This document shows, piece by piece, positions 52,825 to 62,228 of a stretch of DNA of 64,000 bases. The notes under the pieces are model-generated. The model was not told where the DNA came from. It worked only from the letters and a program-made list of their open reading frames with translations, and did no database searches. The translations under genes were made by a program, and so were the position numbers. The stretch comes from Vibrio penaeicida (GTDB lineage: Bacteria > Pseudomonadota > Gammaproteobacteria > Enterobacterales > Vibrionaceae), in NCBI RefSeq assembly GCF_019977755.1, contig NZ_AP025145.1:2046001-2110000 (forward strand). The letters are read 5' to 3'. Position 1 is the stretch's first letter; each line of letters starts with the position of its first letter.

Positions 52825-53742
52825 TTAAACCAGTACCATTTCAACATCAACAAAATTAAATTCCGCATCCAGTGTCGTTTTCAACTGCATCTTAGTATCT
52901 GTTACAGAACCCGATGGCTGCCCTGAAAGCTCTTCTAACGCTAAGCCGATAATAACTAAGTAACTGCTACCTGTTTTGCTAATATTCAGACTCTTTGCTG
53001 ATATTCCCTGCGAGGTCAGTTTTTCGTTAACCAATGATTCGATTCGTTCATGCTGAACCTGATCTTGTAGCTTTCCTCCGGCTAACTCGATAAAGGCCTC
53101 CTTAATGATACCGATGGGCTGCTTAATCATCAGTGTCGCCAATACGACGACCAACAATGCATCACCAATATAGAGTAAGAAATCCCAATCGCTGCCCGCG
53201 GGGATATAGCCAATAACAATCAAGACTGCGCCAGTCGATACCGATAAAACACCATCAATAAACGATGCTTTTTTATCCACCTTAAGCATGGAACTGGCAT
53301 TGCCAATCCGCTTATTTTGCACATGGTAAAGCAAGGATAAACCCCAGCAAATACATACCATTGCAATTGCGTAGTAAACAATGGGACCCGTTTTTATGGG
53401 TGTAATATCTGCCCCCTGAAGGTAAGCGATAATTTTTGTCCCATTGCCAGAAATGGCCGATATGATTACGCCAATGAGAAGTAAGCCTTTCATCATGGAA
53501 TACAGCGCTTCGGTAACGTACAAACCAAATGGGAAAACCTCTGAACGAACGCTTTTTATCCGAGATATTTTGAGTGCGAAAATGGACGAAACAAACAAAA
53601 TAAAAGACATATTTCCATCAAGTAAAAGTGCTTCGGATCCTGATAAATAGTAAGTCCACCAACCGCTGAACGCCATCACGAGATTCGCCGCTATTCCCAC
53701 TTTAATAGACTGTTGCTCGCGCTTAGAAATTGAGTCTTTCAT
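52825..53742 (-). CDS. Cation diffusion facilitator (CDF)-like transporter
   Basis: 305 residues, about six membrane segments and a cytoplasmic C-terminal domain of about 100 residues. ALLLDGNMSFILFVSSIFAL and KKASFIDGVLSVSTGAVLIVIGY correspond to the two CDF metal-site helices; each keeps one Asp but lacks the usual His (HSxxD/HxxxD), so metal choice may be unusual, for example Mn or Fe. AAGG precedes the ATG. Faces the Zur-box operon. Confidence 0.82.
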   Translation of the reverse strand: MKDSISKREQQSIKVGIAANLVMAFSGWWTYYLSGSEALLLDGNMSFILFVSSIFALKISRIKSVRSEVFPFGLYVTEALYSMMKGLLLIGVIISAISGNGTKIIAYLQGADITPIKTGPIVYYAIAMVCICWGLSLLYHVQNKRIGNASSMLKVDKKASFIDGVLSVSTGAVLIVIGYIPAGSDWDFLLYIGDALLVVVLATLMIKQPIGIIKEAFIELAGGKLQDQVQHERIESLVNEKLTSQGISAKSLNISKTGSSYLVIIGLALEELSGQPSGSVTDTKMQLKTTLDAEFNFVDVEMVLV

Positions 53743-53980
53743 AGTACCTTACGCTTATGAGTTTCACGGGTGAGATACTATCACACCAACGCATTATGCA
53801 AACACTCTCCTTCGTTTACTCAATCAAAGAGATATCTCCACACCAAGCCAGCACTAAGCTCAGTATCAATCAGCGAGCCTTGTCGCAAATAAAATGAACC
53901 CACACAAATTCAAACGCCGTACGGTCTGAATTTTGTAGTACATTCCGTCTTTCCCTCAGAGATTTTCTTCAAGGAATCCC

Positions 53981-56140
53981 ATGAAAAATAAGGCGTTCGC
54001 AATTGCGGCAGCTGTCGCTATCACCGGCTGTAGTTTGCCTACTGAACCAGAGAATGACACTCCAAAACAGTTTGCTCAACACATCAAAAACATCGCTATA
54101 GAATACCCTGTCACCAAGAAAGTGAACGTGGTAGATGAGTATTTTGGCGTAAAGATAAGCGACCCATACCGCTGGCTGGAAGATGACCAAAGCAATGACA
54201 CCGCTGAATGGGTAAAATCTCAAAATGAGTTAACGTTCGAGTATCTAAATCAAATTCCATATCGACAAAAAATTGAAGACCGTCTCACGGAGCTGATGGA
54301 CTATGAGAAAGTTGGCAAACCATTTAAAGAAGGGAAATACACGTATTTCTATAAAAACGATGGGCTGCAAAATCAATTTGTTCTCTATCGACAGGTAGAC
54401 GATAACGAACCAGAAGTCTTCATTGACCCGAACACATTCAGTGACGACGGCACCACATCAATGGCAGGTATCAGCTTCTCTGAAGATGGCTCCCTTGTAG
54501 CCTACCAAATTTCAGAGGGTGGCAGCGACTGGCGCAAAGTGATCGTACTGAATACCGAAACCAAAGAAAAAGTGGGTGACACACTCATTGATGTGAAATT
54601 CAGTGGTGTATCTTGGTTGGGCAATGAAGGGTTTTATTACTCTAGCTACGACAAACCAAAAGGCAGTGAGCTTTCTGCTAAGACTGACCAACATAAGCTT
54701 TATTTCCATAAGCTTGGCACCAAACAGAGTGAAGACTCTCTGATCTTTGGTGGTACCGACGCTGAAAAGCATCGCTATGTGTACGGCTACACTACGCAAG
54801 ATGATCGTTATCTTGTTGTTTCGGCCAGTGTCTCCACCTCTGGCAATAAGTTGTTCCTAAAGGATCTGTCTAAATCAAATGCTCCTCTGACGGCTATCAC
54901 AGAGACAGCAGAGTCGGATACCTACGTGATTCACAGCAAAGGCAACAAGCTGTATTTGGTCACAAACCTCAGTGCACCTAACAAGCGCGTTGTTACCGTC
55001 AATGCCGAAGCACCTCAACCACAGAATTGGCAGGATGTAATCCCAGAAACAAAGCATGTCCTTCGTGTTTCAACCGCTGGTGATGCTTTGTTCGCGAGCT
55101 ACATTGCAGATGCCGTGTCTAAGGTGAAGCAATACGATATGCAGGGCAAACTCATCCGTGAGATAGAACTGCCGGGCGTCGGCAGTGCAAGTGGTTTTTC
55201 TGGTGACAAAGATGCAACTGAGGTGTACTACACCTTCACCAACTACAAAACACCCGGCTCCATTTACTCCTTGAGCATTGAATCCGGCGAAAGCACACTT
55301 TATCGCCGCTCTACCGCTCCGTTCAAATCGGAAGAATACGAATCGCGTCAGGTTTTTTATTTATCGAAAGACGGAACTCAGGTTCCAATGATCATCACTT
55401 ACAAAAAAGACACGCCAATGGATGGCACGGCTCCGACTATCCTTTATGGCTATGGTGGTTTTAACGTGAGTTTAACACCTAGGTTCAGCCCTGCTCGTGC
55501 CGCTTGGCTAGAGATGGGAGGTGTGTACGCAGTAGCCAATATTCGTGGCGGCGGCGAATACGGGAAAGAGTGGCACAAAGCCGGAACGCAATTGCAAAAG
55601 CAAAATGTATTTGATGACTTTATTGCAGCAGCCGAGTACCTCATTGAGGAAGACTACACATCAAGCAACAAACTGGCGGTAAACGGTGGCTCGAATGGCG
55701 GCCTGTTAGTGGGTGCGGTGATGACACAACGTCCAGAGCTGTTCCAAGTCGCACTGCCTGCCGTTGGGGTTTTAGATATGTTGCGTTACCACACCTTCAC
55801 CGCAGGAGCTGGCTGGGCATACGACTACGGCACAGCAGACCAAAGTGAAGAAATGTTCCAGTACTTGGAAGCATACTCCCCTGTTCACAATGTGAAACCC
55901 GGTACGGAGTACCCAGCAACTATGGTAACAACAGGTGATCACGACGACCGCGTAGTACCTGCGCATTCCTATAAGTTCGCTGCAGAGCTTCAGTCTAAGC
56001 AAGCAGGTAACAACCCTACGTTAATCCGAGTAGAGACAAACGCAGGTCATGGTGCAGGCACACCTACGAGTAAAGTCATCGAGCAATACGCCGATGTTTA
56101 CAGCTTTACGTTGTTTAACATGGGTGTTCAAAAGATCTAA
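53981..56140 (+). CDS. Lipoprotein prolyl oligopeptidase (S9A)
   Basis: 719 residues. Lipobox AITGC (Cys17) predicts membrane anchoring. Beta-propeller region (DPYRWLEDDQSNDTAEWV onward), then the hydrolase domain with NGGSNGGLLVGAVM (Ser), DHDDRVVPAHSYKF (Asp) and NAGHGAGTP (His). It cleaves after Pro in short peptides in the periplasm or at the surface. AAGGA 5 bases before the ATG. Similar in class to the S9 enzyme of the Fur-box operon but from a different subfamily, closer to eukaryotic PREP. Confidence 0.93.
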   Translation: MKNKAFAIAAAVAITGCSLPTEPENDTPKQFAQHIKNIAIEYPVTKKVNVVDEYFGVKISDPYRWLEDDQSNDTAEWVKSQNELTFEYLNQIPYRQKIEDRLTELMDYEKVGKPFKEGKYTYFYKNDGLQNQFVLYRQVDDNEPEVFIDPNTFSDDGTTSMAGISFSEDGSLVAYQISEGGSDWRKVIVLNTETKEKVGDTLIDVKFSGVSWLGNEGFYYSSYDKPKGSELSAKTDQHKLYFHKLGTKQSEDSLIFGGTDAEKHRYVYGYTTQDDRYLVVSASVSTSGNKLFLKDLSKSNAPLTAITETAESDTYVIHSKGNKLYLVTNLSAPNKRVVTVNAEAPQPQNWQDVIPETKHVLRVSTAGDALFASYIADAVSKVKQYDMQGKLIREIELPGVGSASGFSGDKDATEVYYTFTNYKTPGSIYSLSIESGESTLYRRSTAPFKSEEYESRQVFYLSKDGTQVPMIITYKKDTPMDGTAPTILYGYGGFNVSLTPRFSPARAAWLEMGGVYAVANIRGGGEYGKEWHKAGTQLQKQNVFDDFIAAAEYLIEEDYTSSNKLAVNGGSNGGLLVGAVMTQRPELFQVALPAVGVLDMLRYHTFTAGAGWAYDYGTADQSEEMFQYLEAYSPVHNVKPGTEYPATMVTTGDHDDRVVPAHSYKFAAELQSKQAGNNPTLIRVETNAGHGAGTPTSKVIEQYADVYSFTLFNMGVQKI

Positions 56141-56227
56141 TCTGAAGCGTGGTTAAATAATCCCCATTGAGCTCTAGCTCACATAGTATAAACCTAAAGC
56201 CTTACGCTACATGAGACTTTATTAATA

Positions 56228-56256
56228 AAAACGCCACCCTTAATGAAGTGGCGTTT
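56228..56256. terminator. Bidirectional hairpin terminator
   Basis: AAACGCCAC pairs with GTGGCGTTT around a 10-base loop. The minus-strand reading ends in TTTTTATT, a good terminator for the glycosidase gene; the plus-strand T run is short but may serve the oligopeptidase gene. Confidence 0.8.
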
Positions 56257-56274
56257 GCTAGTTAGTTCAACATA

Positions 56275-59200
56275 TCAATATTTCCCGCTCGCAGACTGCA
56301 ATAAGAAATGTGACCGTATGTTGCTCGGATCAATATCGTAACTTTCCACTTTCTTGTCAGATTGAGCTACCCCATCCTGATTTTCTGTGTGGATGTAATA
56401 GTTAGGCAAGTACCTATTACGTAACTGGTAATATCCATCGTCTGTTTGCTCAATCAGCCATTGCGCACTCCACCAAGTCCGAGGTGCCTGATCGGATGAC
56501 GAAAGATTCACGTAACCGTTGTTTTGCTCGATATGGATTACGCGGTTGGTATATCGGTTAGTTATTCGATAATACCCATTCTCAACATGTTCAAAATTCC
56601 AGTCTGCCGACCAATAACTTAGTGATTTCGAGTAATGTTCAAGATTAGCGCTACTAAGTTGAGGTAGCTCATCCGTTATCGCCTCATAGCTACCCCTAGT
56701 TGCAACTCTCGCCATCCCAGTATAATCAGGGACCAATCTAAGCTTCCAATCTGCTGACCAATAAGTATCAGGAACATCAGTTGCAGCAACAGCTTCTAGC
56801 TTGTCTTCACTGTTAAGTTCTACCTGCTGTTTCCAATAGTTAGTCAAGCGAGCATAAGATGCAGGAACCCCCGTTGTATTGGGCTCACTGGTGTTACCTA
56901 CCGAAAGTAACCACTGAGAACTCCACCACGTATCAGGAACAGATCCAGACTCAAGCTTGCCTGTATTGTTCTCAATATGTAGCGCTTTACCTGTACCTCG
57001 ATTCACCAAGCGGTAGCGGTTAGTGTTGTTTACTTGCTCGACTTGCCACTGACTAGCATGATGTCCCGGCGACACACCATCTTTAGTAAGGGGACCGTTT
57101 GAGGTATCTACTAAGTAGTTTCCGGTATAGCGGTTTTCAATGGTAACGATCAGCTCACCATTTTTGGATTCGCTATTATCCAAGAATTTCGCGTATTTGC
57201 TGTACATTTCACGAGCAAGAGATTTGCTATCACCTACTGGTTGTGTCGCAAATGGCGCAACCGATTTCGACCAGTTTAATTCAAACTGATGCCAATTGAT
57301 CGGCTGTGGGTTTTGACCTTGGATAACTTGCTTCTTGTGTGCTATCCACATCTGCCAACGAGTTTTATAGAACGTGCCCATTAGACCACTCCATTCTCTG
57401 TTGGAGTAATCTTTAAGTGATTGGGACGCCTCCCACGCTGTTACTAACAGACGGAAGTTTTTCTCATAAGCGTCAGATTCTTCAACAGTACCACCCGCAG
57501 CTCGTGCTTGTTGCAACCAAGTTCCAAGCATAAACTCAGACCTGGAACCCAAAAGCCTATCTAAATCATCGATTAAGACTAAGAACTGTTCAGAAAGCGC
57601 ACTAAACTTAGCCAGATCACCATCATTGGCTGCTGCGACCATATCGACATGTAGAACACGTGCCACATCACTCATCAGTTGTCGACTTAAATCAACCAAA
57701 TCAAACCTGAACCCATCACTATTGCTTCGTTGAGACTCAGCGAGTAGTAAACCAAGTGCATTTTTAATATGTGAAGGTCGGAAGTACTTGATCCGTGTTC
57801 CCCATGTAGATGCAGTTACGATGTGGTCATTTGGACGTGCCGTAAGCATGGATTCCAATGTACCTAGTGACCCCTTATAAGGATCATAAACATCTCTACG
57901 TAAAAGCTGAGCCGCAAGCTGCGAATTTTTGTTAGAGAACCCATATCGGTTTCTTTGATATTGAGTCATCCAATTACCGACGTCCACTTTTTCGCTCTGC
58001 CAAATCATCTCAGCTTGTAGGGAATAGAAAATCGGATTGTAATGTGTACCCTCAGGGAAGCTGCCCATACCGATCATATGTTCCGCATTTTTTTGATCGT
58101 CAGGTAAAGCATGACTAAGAGATACTAACTTTCCGGAAAAACCGGTTTTACCACCGAAGTTTTCAATTGTCCCTCTTATCCATGGAGTACCGCCAAACTC
58201 TCCAGGTCTCCATTGATTGACAGTATCATTGAATAATGAAGCAACAATAGCTTTAGACTTATCTATACTGTGTAACATTTCCTGATGTGGCGTATGAATC
58301 CAGTGTTGGAGTACCCACACTGCCTCTGGATTAGCCTCAACCATCGTATTCTGAGTCGCTTTACCCAATTCTGAAATATCCCACCCTGCTGGTGGAGAAC
58401 CTTCATGAAAAGGATCCGCAGAAATATACTTTGGCAAGTAATCAAATGTCTCGGTGTAGTTATCATAGAAATTTTTTGCTATACGCTGAAAAGCAGGCTC
58501 TTCGGCATTTAGCAGCGAAATGGACGGCAACCCAACCCAGTTTCCTTGATGATAGACTCTCGCACCTGAATATTTTTCGCTTAACTTTTTAGGAATGACG
58601 CCATAAAAGCCAGGGATTACAGATTTAATACCTAAAGCACTTTGCCTACTGAGGATTTTTTTCTGCAAATCAACTTGTCGATCAAACCAAGTTGAATTGG
58701 CCCCATATACTTGACCACCTTGAGAATGGGTATTACCCATAAATTGCCATGGGAGATGCGCTGGGGCATTCAGCCATTGGTGGAAATCGCCTTCACTTAA
58801 GCCTTCGTCCATAAAAGTCTGCTTTAAAACAGCTTCAACCCCCACTGGGCTTAAAAGCATATTAAAACCTTCCAGTGCCAAGATATCTATTTCTCTTTGC
58901 CAATCATCCCACCCCCAATAAGGGGTTTGATAACCAAAAAATGTGTAATTTTGAGCATATCGATATTTGTATGGCGATTCTACTTGCACTGAGCTATCCA
59001 TTGGTACGAGTTGAAATCCGCCATCCAAGTTCGTGCCATTTCTAGATACATGCTGGTTTAACTTATTTTTTAGGTACCAGTTAAAACCTGACACCATTGA
59101 TACCGCATTATTTCCTTTTATTTTCAAACGCCCATTTTCTGTCGACACTTCAAAAGTGTCTAGACCAGAGGCAGAAGGCATGACTTCAAAATCCACGTTA

Positions 59201-59370
59201 GTAGAATATGTACTGCCAAATACTCGTTCAATAACGCTTTTTGCTTCGCCCGAATAATTGGGCAATTCGTTTGCAAAAACTGTGTGTGCTGGAGCAATAA
59301 ACAAAACAACAAGTAACAAGTCCCTAGTTACTTTCCTCACATTGTGTTTATCTATTATGTTTTTATTCAT
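56275..59370 (-). CDS. GH89 alpha-N-acetylglucosaminidase with ricin-like C-terminal repeats
   Basis: About 1031 residues from ATG 59370 (GAGGGA upstream); the frame extends to 59442 without a ribosome site. Signal peptide ending near VFA-N. NAGLU-type order: N-terminal domain, the catalytic domain with YKYRYAQNYTFFGYQTPYWGWDDWQREID, SADPFHEGSPPAGWD (acid/base Glu) and MGSFPEGTHYNPIFYSLQAEMIWQ (nucleophile Glu), then an all-helical domain. The last 270 residues hold at least three beta-trefoil-like modules (YRLVNRGTGKALHIENN, YRITNRYTNRVIHIEQNN, WWSAQWLIEQ). It removes terminal alpha-GlcNAc from host-type glycans. Rare in Vibrio; AT-rich flanks suggest transfer. Confidence 0.88.
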   Translation of the reverse strand: MNKNIIDKHNVRKVTRDLLLVVLFIAPAHTVFANELPNYSGEAKSVIERVFGSTYSTNVDFEVMPSASGLDTFEVSTENGRLKIKGNNAVSMVSGFNWYLKNKLNQHVSRNGTNLDGGFQLVPMDSSVQVESPYKYRYAQNYTFFGYQTPYWGWDDWQREIDILALEGFNMLLSPVGVEAVLKQTFMDEGLSEGDFHQWLNAPAHLPWQFMGNTHSQGGQVYGANSTWFDRQVDLQKKILSRQSALGIKSVIPGFYGVIPKKLSEKYSGARVYHQGNWVGLPSISLLNAEEPAFQRIAKNFYDNYTETFDYLPKYISADPFHEGSPPAGWDISELGKATQNTMVEANPEAVWVLQHWIHTPHQEMLHSIDKSKAIVASLFNDTVNQWRPGEFGGTPWIRGTIENFGGKTGFSGKLVSLSHALPDDQKNAEHMIGMGSFPEGTHYNPIFYSLQAEMIWQSEKVDVGNWMTQYQRNRYGFSNKNSQLAAQLLRRDVYDPYKGSLGTLESMLTARPNDHIVTASTWGTRIKYFRPSHIKNALGLLLAESQRSNSDGFRFDLVDLSRQLMSDVARVLHVDMVAAANDGDLAKFSALSEQFLVLIDDLDRLLGSRSEFMLGTWLQQARAAGGTVEESDAYEKNFRLLVTAWEASQSLKDYSNREWSGLMGTFYKTRWQMWIAHKKQVIQGQNPQPINWHQFELNWSKSVAPFATQPVGDSKSLAREMYSKYAKFLDNSESKNGELIVTIENRYTGNYLVDTSNGPLTKDGVSPGHHASQWQVEQVNNTNRYRLVNRGTGKALHIENNTGKLESGSVPDTWWSSQWLLSVGNTSEPNTTGVPASYARLTNYWKQQVELNSEDKLEAVAATDVPDTYWSADWKLRLVPDYTGMARVATRGSYEAITDELPQLSSANLEHYSKSLSYWSADWNFEHVENGYYRITNRYTNRVIHIEQNNGYVNLSSSDQAPRTWWSAQWLIEQTDDGYYQLRNRYLPNYYIHTENQDGVAQSDKKVESYDIDPSNIRSHFLLQSASGKY

Positions 59371-60098
59371 TTCGATCCCTCGGAATATACTTCTTGTTTT
59401 GTAGAGAAGATAATTTCCTTTAGAAAATAAGCGCTCTACCAAACCAGTAGTAAACCAAAATAATTTTGATTACAAATTGCTCTAATCAAGCACCTTTGTT
59501 CAAAGAATCAACATAATCTTTTACTAATAAACTCGATATGCTTTCATAAACATCATGAATTAACTGTATAAAATAAGTTTTCATTCAAGCTCAATTAATT
59601 ACAAATATTAGAGATAGCTTCATTAGTTACCACTAAAGGCTCGTGCGTCATAAAAAGTTCATATAATATATTTATCAATAGTAACAATAGGTTACCTAAC
59701 CTCCTATAACTCACCGCTATGGCTTATTGCGTCAGATCACATTTGTAACATTTATAGTGCCAATTAAATTCACGCACTAAATTTATATACCGTTTTAAGT
59801 GAGGATAAAGCTCGAGGGGGTGAAAGGGTAACTGTATTTCATTTCTTGGGCAGAGGTAGAAAGCGAACTCCAAAATAGCGTATGAGTGAGAAGCCTGCAT
59901 GACACCCTTCTAACCACATTATTTGACCTTTCAGGGAAATAGACATTTACCCGATTAAATTCAAAAAACCAATTTCATTAGATTCAAGTTGTAAATAACA
60001 AAGAGAAGTTCAAAACTGATTTTTGTTCTCGCTGAATAGAGTTGCCAGACGGTTTAACGAAACCAAATAAAGAGCACTTGTCCCGACTAGAATATTTA
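59371..60098. other. Large AT-rich gene-free region
   Basis: About 730 bases without a credible gene. A short antisense frame (59984-60241) overlaps the next gene's signal peptide and has no coding character. The region must hold the glycosidase promoter and possibly a control site, but I find no strong operator. Strong AT skew compared with neighbours. Confidence 0.5.
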
Positions 60099-60127
60099 CT
60101 GTCAGTTATATAAACAGCACGTATAAT
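60099..60127 (+). promoter_or_regulatory. Promoter of the PAP2 gene
   Basis: CTGTCA (4/6 of the -35 consensus), 17 bases, then a perfect TATAAT (60122-60127). It gives a leader of about 50 bases before the ATG, whose ribosome site is AAAGGA. Confidence 0.6.
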
Positions 60128-60186
60128 ACGCCGCTGCATTACAGGTTGATTCCAAGAATGAATCGTTTCAATTAAAAGGATACACA

Positions 60187-61485
60187 ATGAAGTTACGTGC
60201 TTGCACCGCGTTTGTAATTGGCGCACTAGGTACAGCGACACCTGCTATCGCAGCGTCCGAAATAACGGATATTCGTTCAGATTCCACAGTGGAAACCGGC
60301 GACATGCTGCAACTCGTGATCCCTCTCAGCGGCTATATGGCTGCATGGATGCACGACGATTGGGAAGGGGCAAAACAGTTGACCTATTCCGTTTTGGCAT
60401 CGCAAATCATTGTAGACACCACGAAGAAAATCGTTGGCAGACAGCGTCCAAGTGGTACTAGCCCTCGTTCTTATCCTTCTGGTCACGCTGCTGCGGGTTT
60501 CTCTGGTGCGCACTTCTTGCAAATGCGATACGGTGCAGAATGGGGGATACCTGCTTACGCTGCTGCTTCTTACGTTGCCTACAGCCGAGTTCATGGTAAA
60601 CGTCATTTCGTGAGTGATGTAACGGCAAGCGCGGGGATTTCCTTCTTAGTTAACCAATACTTTGTTTCCCCATATGCCAATGACGGGGTTTACCTCAATG
60701 CTCAGCAAACCGAAGACGGCATGTCACTGAACGTCACGGTTACAGAAGCGGCATTTAATCAAGAGCGCAGTTCAAAAGATCGCATTCAAACCGTTGCGGC
60801 ACCACTCAAGAACAAAATTGAAGTAGGGTTGGGTTCTCATCTGAATTTCTTCACTGAAGACCTGATCATGAACCAGAACTTTAGCGATGCGACTCAAGTT
60901 GATAAGCTTCAACCCTATACCCGCATTACCTATTCTCGCGAATTGGCTAATAGCAACGCGCTGGATTTCGAATTCATTCCAACAGAACTGCGCGTTACAG
61001 GCAAAGCGAAACAAGACTTCAGCTATCAAGATAAAGACTATGCGAAAGGCGAGTCTTTGGTGAGTGAATACCGACACTACATGCTTGGTGGCAATGTATA
61101 CAAAGGGTATACACCCCTAGAAAACTTTGATGTGAAATTTGGTTTAGGCGTTTATGCTCACCAATTTGGATACCAAGTCGCAAACGCAGATAGCCTAGGG
61201 CAACACACAAAGCGTGAGTACCTTCGTATTCTTCCAGCAATGACAGCCAGAGCAACCTACACACTATGGGAAAGTGTTGCTGTAACAGGTGAATATCGCT
61301 TCCAAAGCTGGGAAAAGAATAGCCACAACACGGCAAAACTGGGGGTTAACTATCAAATCAATCGTGCATGGGATGTGGGTCTGAACTACTTAGCTTCATC
61401 CACCAACCTTCCAGCAAGTGTCGAATTTGACGAAGTGGGCTACGACAACAGCTCGGTAGAGCTGGTTTTCTCGAATCGCTTCTAA
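60187..61485 (+). CDS. PAP2-family phosphatase with a C-terminal beta-barrel-like domain
   Basis: 432 residues, signal peptide ending AIA-A. Residues 45-155 carry the PAP2 triad of motifs: KKIVGRQRP, YPSGHAAAGF and SRVHGKRHFVSDV, with the Arg, Ser-Gly-His and Asp residues intact. Residues about 190-432 show alternating amphipathic beta strands with many aromatic residues (QPYTRITYSRELA, HYMLGGNVYKGY, VTGEYRFQSWEKN, VGLNYLASSTNL) and end in Phe (LVFSNRF), the outer-membrane barrel signature. A lipid-phosphate phosphatase tied to an outer-membrane barrel is unusual; substrate unknown. Confidence 0.8.
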   Translation: MKLRACTAFVIGALGTATPAIAASEITDIRSDSTVETGDMLQLVIPLSGYMAAWMHDDWEGAKQLTYSVLASQIIVDTTKKIVGRQRPSGTSPRSYPSGHAAAGFSGAHFLQMRYGAEWGIPAYAAASYVAYSRVHGKRHFVSDVTASAGISFLVNQYFVSPYANDGVYLNAQQTEDGMSLNVTVTEAAFNQERSSKDRIQTVAAPLKNKIEVGLGSHLNFFTEDLIMNQNFSDATQVDKLQPYTRITYSRELANSNALDFEFIPTELRVTGKAKQDFSYQDKDYAKGESLVSEYRHYMLGGNVYKGYTPLENFDVKFGLGVYAHQFGYQVANADSLGQHTKREYLRILPAMTARATYTLWESVAVTGEYRFQSWEKNSHNTAKLGVNYQINRAWDVGLNYLASSTNLPASVEFDEVGYDNSSVELVFSNRF

Positions 61486-61507
61486 CCTCATCATAAATGT
61501 TGAATTT

Positions 61508-61533
61508 AAAGCTCCGAAATTCGGAGCTTTTTT
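61508..61533 (+). terminator. Intrinsic terminator of the PAP2 gene
   Basis: AAAGCTCCGAA pairs with TTCGGAGCTTT followed by a T run. It lies 23 bases past the stop. Confidence 0.9.
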
Positions 61534-61559
61534 GATCTTGGCGGAAGGTTACTCGTACA

Positions 61560-61979
61560 ATGTCTGAAGATACCACTGACGAGAAAGACATGGCACTCAC
61601 TATTTTCTATGATGGAACATGCCCTTTATGCAAAGCTGAAATGGATCAGCTCAAGCGTTTTGATACCCATCAACGTCTGGTTTTAGAAGATCTTTATCAA
61701 CCCGACTTCTCACATAAATACCCAAATATCAGTGTTACGGATGCAAATCGGGTTCTTCACGCACTAGACGATAATAACCAACTGCTATTGGGGCTTGATG
61801 TAACTCAAGCTGCATGGAACGCCGTAGGCAAAAAGCCATGGGTGAATTGGTTAAGAAAACCGTATATCCGTCCAGTTGCAGATTGGGTTTACCTTAGGTT
61901 TGCCAAGCATCGCTACACCATTTCCTGGTTGCTTACTGGTAAGCGACGCAACGATTGCGATCAGTGTCGGCTTCCCTGA
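61560..61979 (+). CDS. DUF393 / DCC-family thiol-disulfide oxidoreductase-like protein
   Basis: 139 residues. The family motif is IFYDGTCPLCKAEM, a thioredoxin-like CPLC near the N-terminus. PWVNWLRKPYIRPVADWVYLRFAKHRY and CDQCRLP at the end give a second Cys pair. Function not established; likely cytosolic redox chemistry. The ATG at 61560 lies 10 bases after GGAAGG; a second ATG 10 codons on (MALTIFYDG) begins at the domain edge and is an alternative start. Confidence 0.82.
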   Translation: MSEDTTDEKDMALTIFYDGTCPLCKAEMDQLKRFDTHQRLVLEDLYQPDFSHKYPNISVTDANRVLHALDDNNQLLLGLDVTQAAWNAVGKKPWVNWLRKPYIRPVADWVYLRFAKHRYTISWLLTGKRRNDCDQCRLP

Positions 61980-62228
61980 TCTGAGTATATCGTAATCCAA
62001 TAAACTTTGACCTAGTTATCAATTTTGTATATCTCGCTACTTGCACGCAACATTGTTGTTACAATACTCCACCCTAAAACCTATTTACCGCCATTTAAAC
62101 TGAATAATTAAGAATAAAAATTGAATAGTATTGCAGGAATAACTGAAAGCAGTTATTCTTCGCAACATTGAATGAATACTAATGTTTAGTGAATAATTAT
62201 TTACTAGCGGTAACAAGAGTATAAAAAG

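Noticed and set aside
59700..59760. A CRP-like half site (CAGATCACA) upstream of the PAP2 gene
   Set aside because: The left half is missing at the expected 6-base spacing, so it is probably chance.
59984..60241. 85-residue minus-strand frame before the PAP2 gene
   Set aside because: Overlaps the PAP2 promoter and signal peptide on the opposite strand; no ribosome site.
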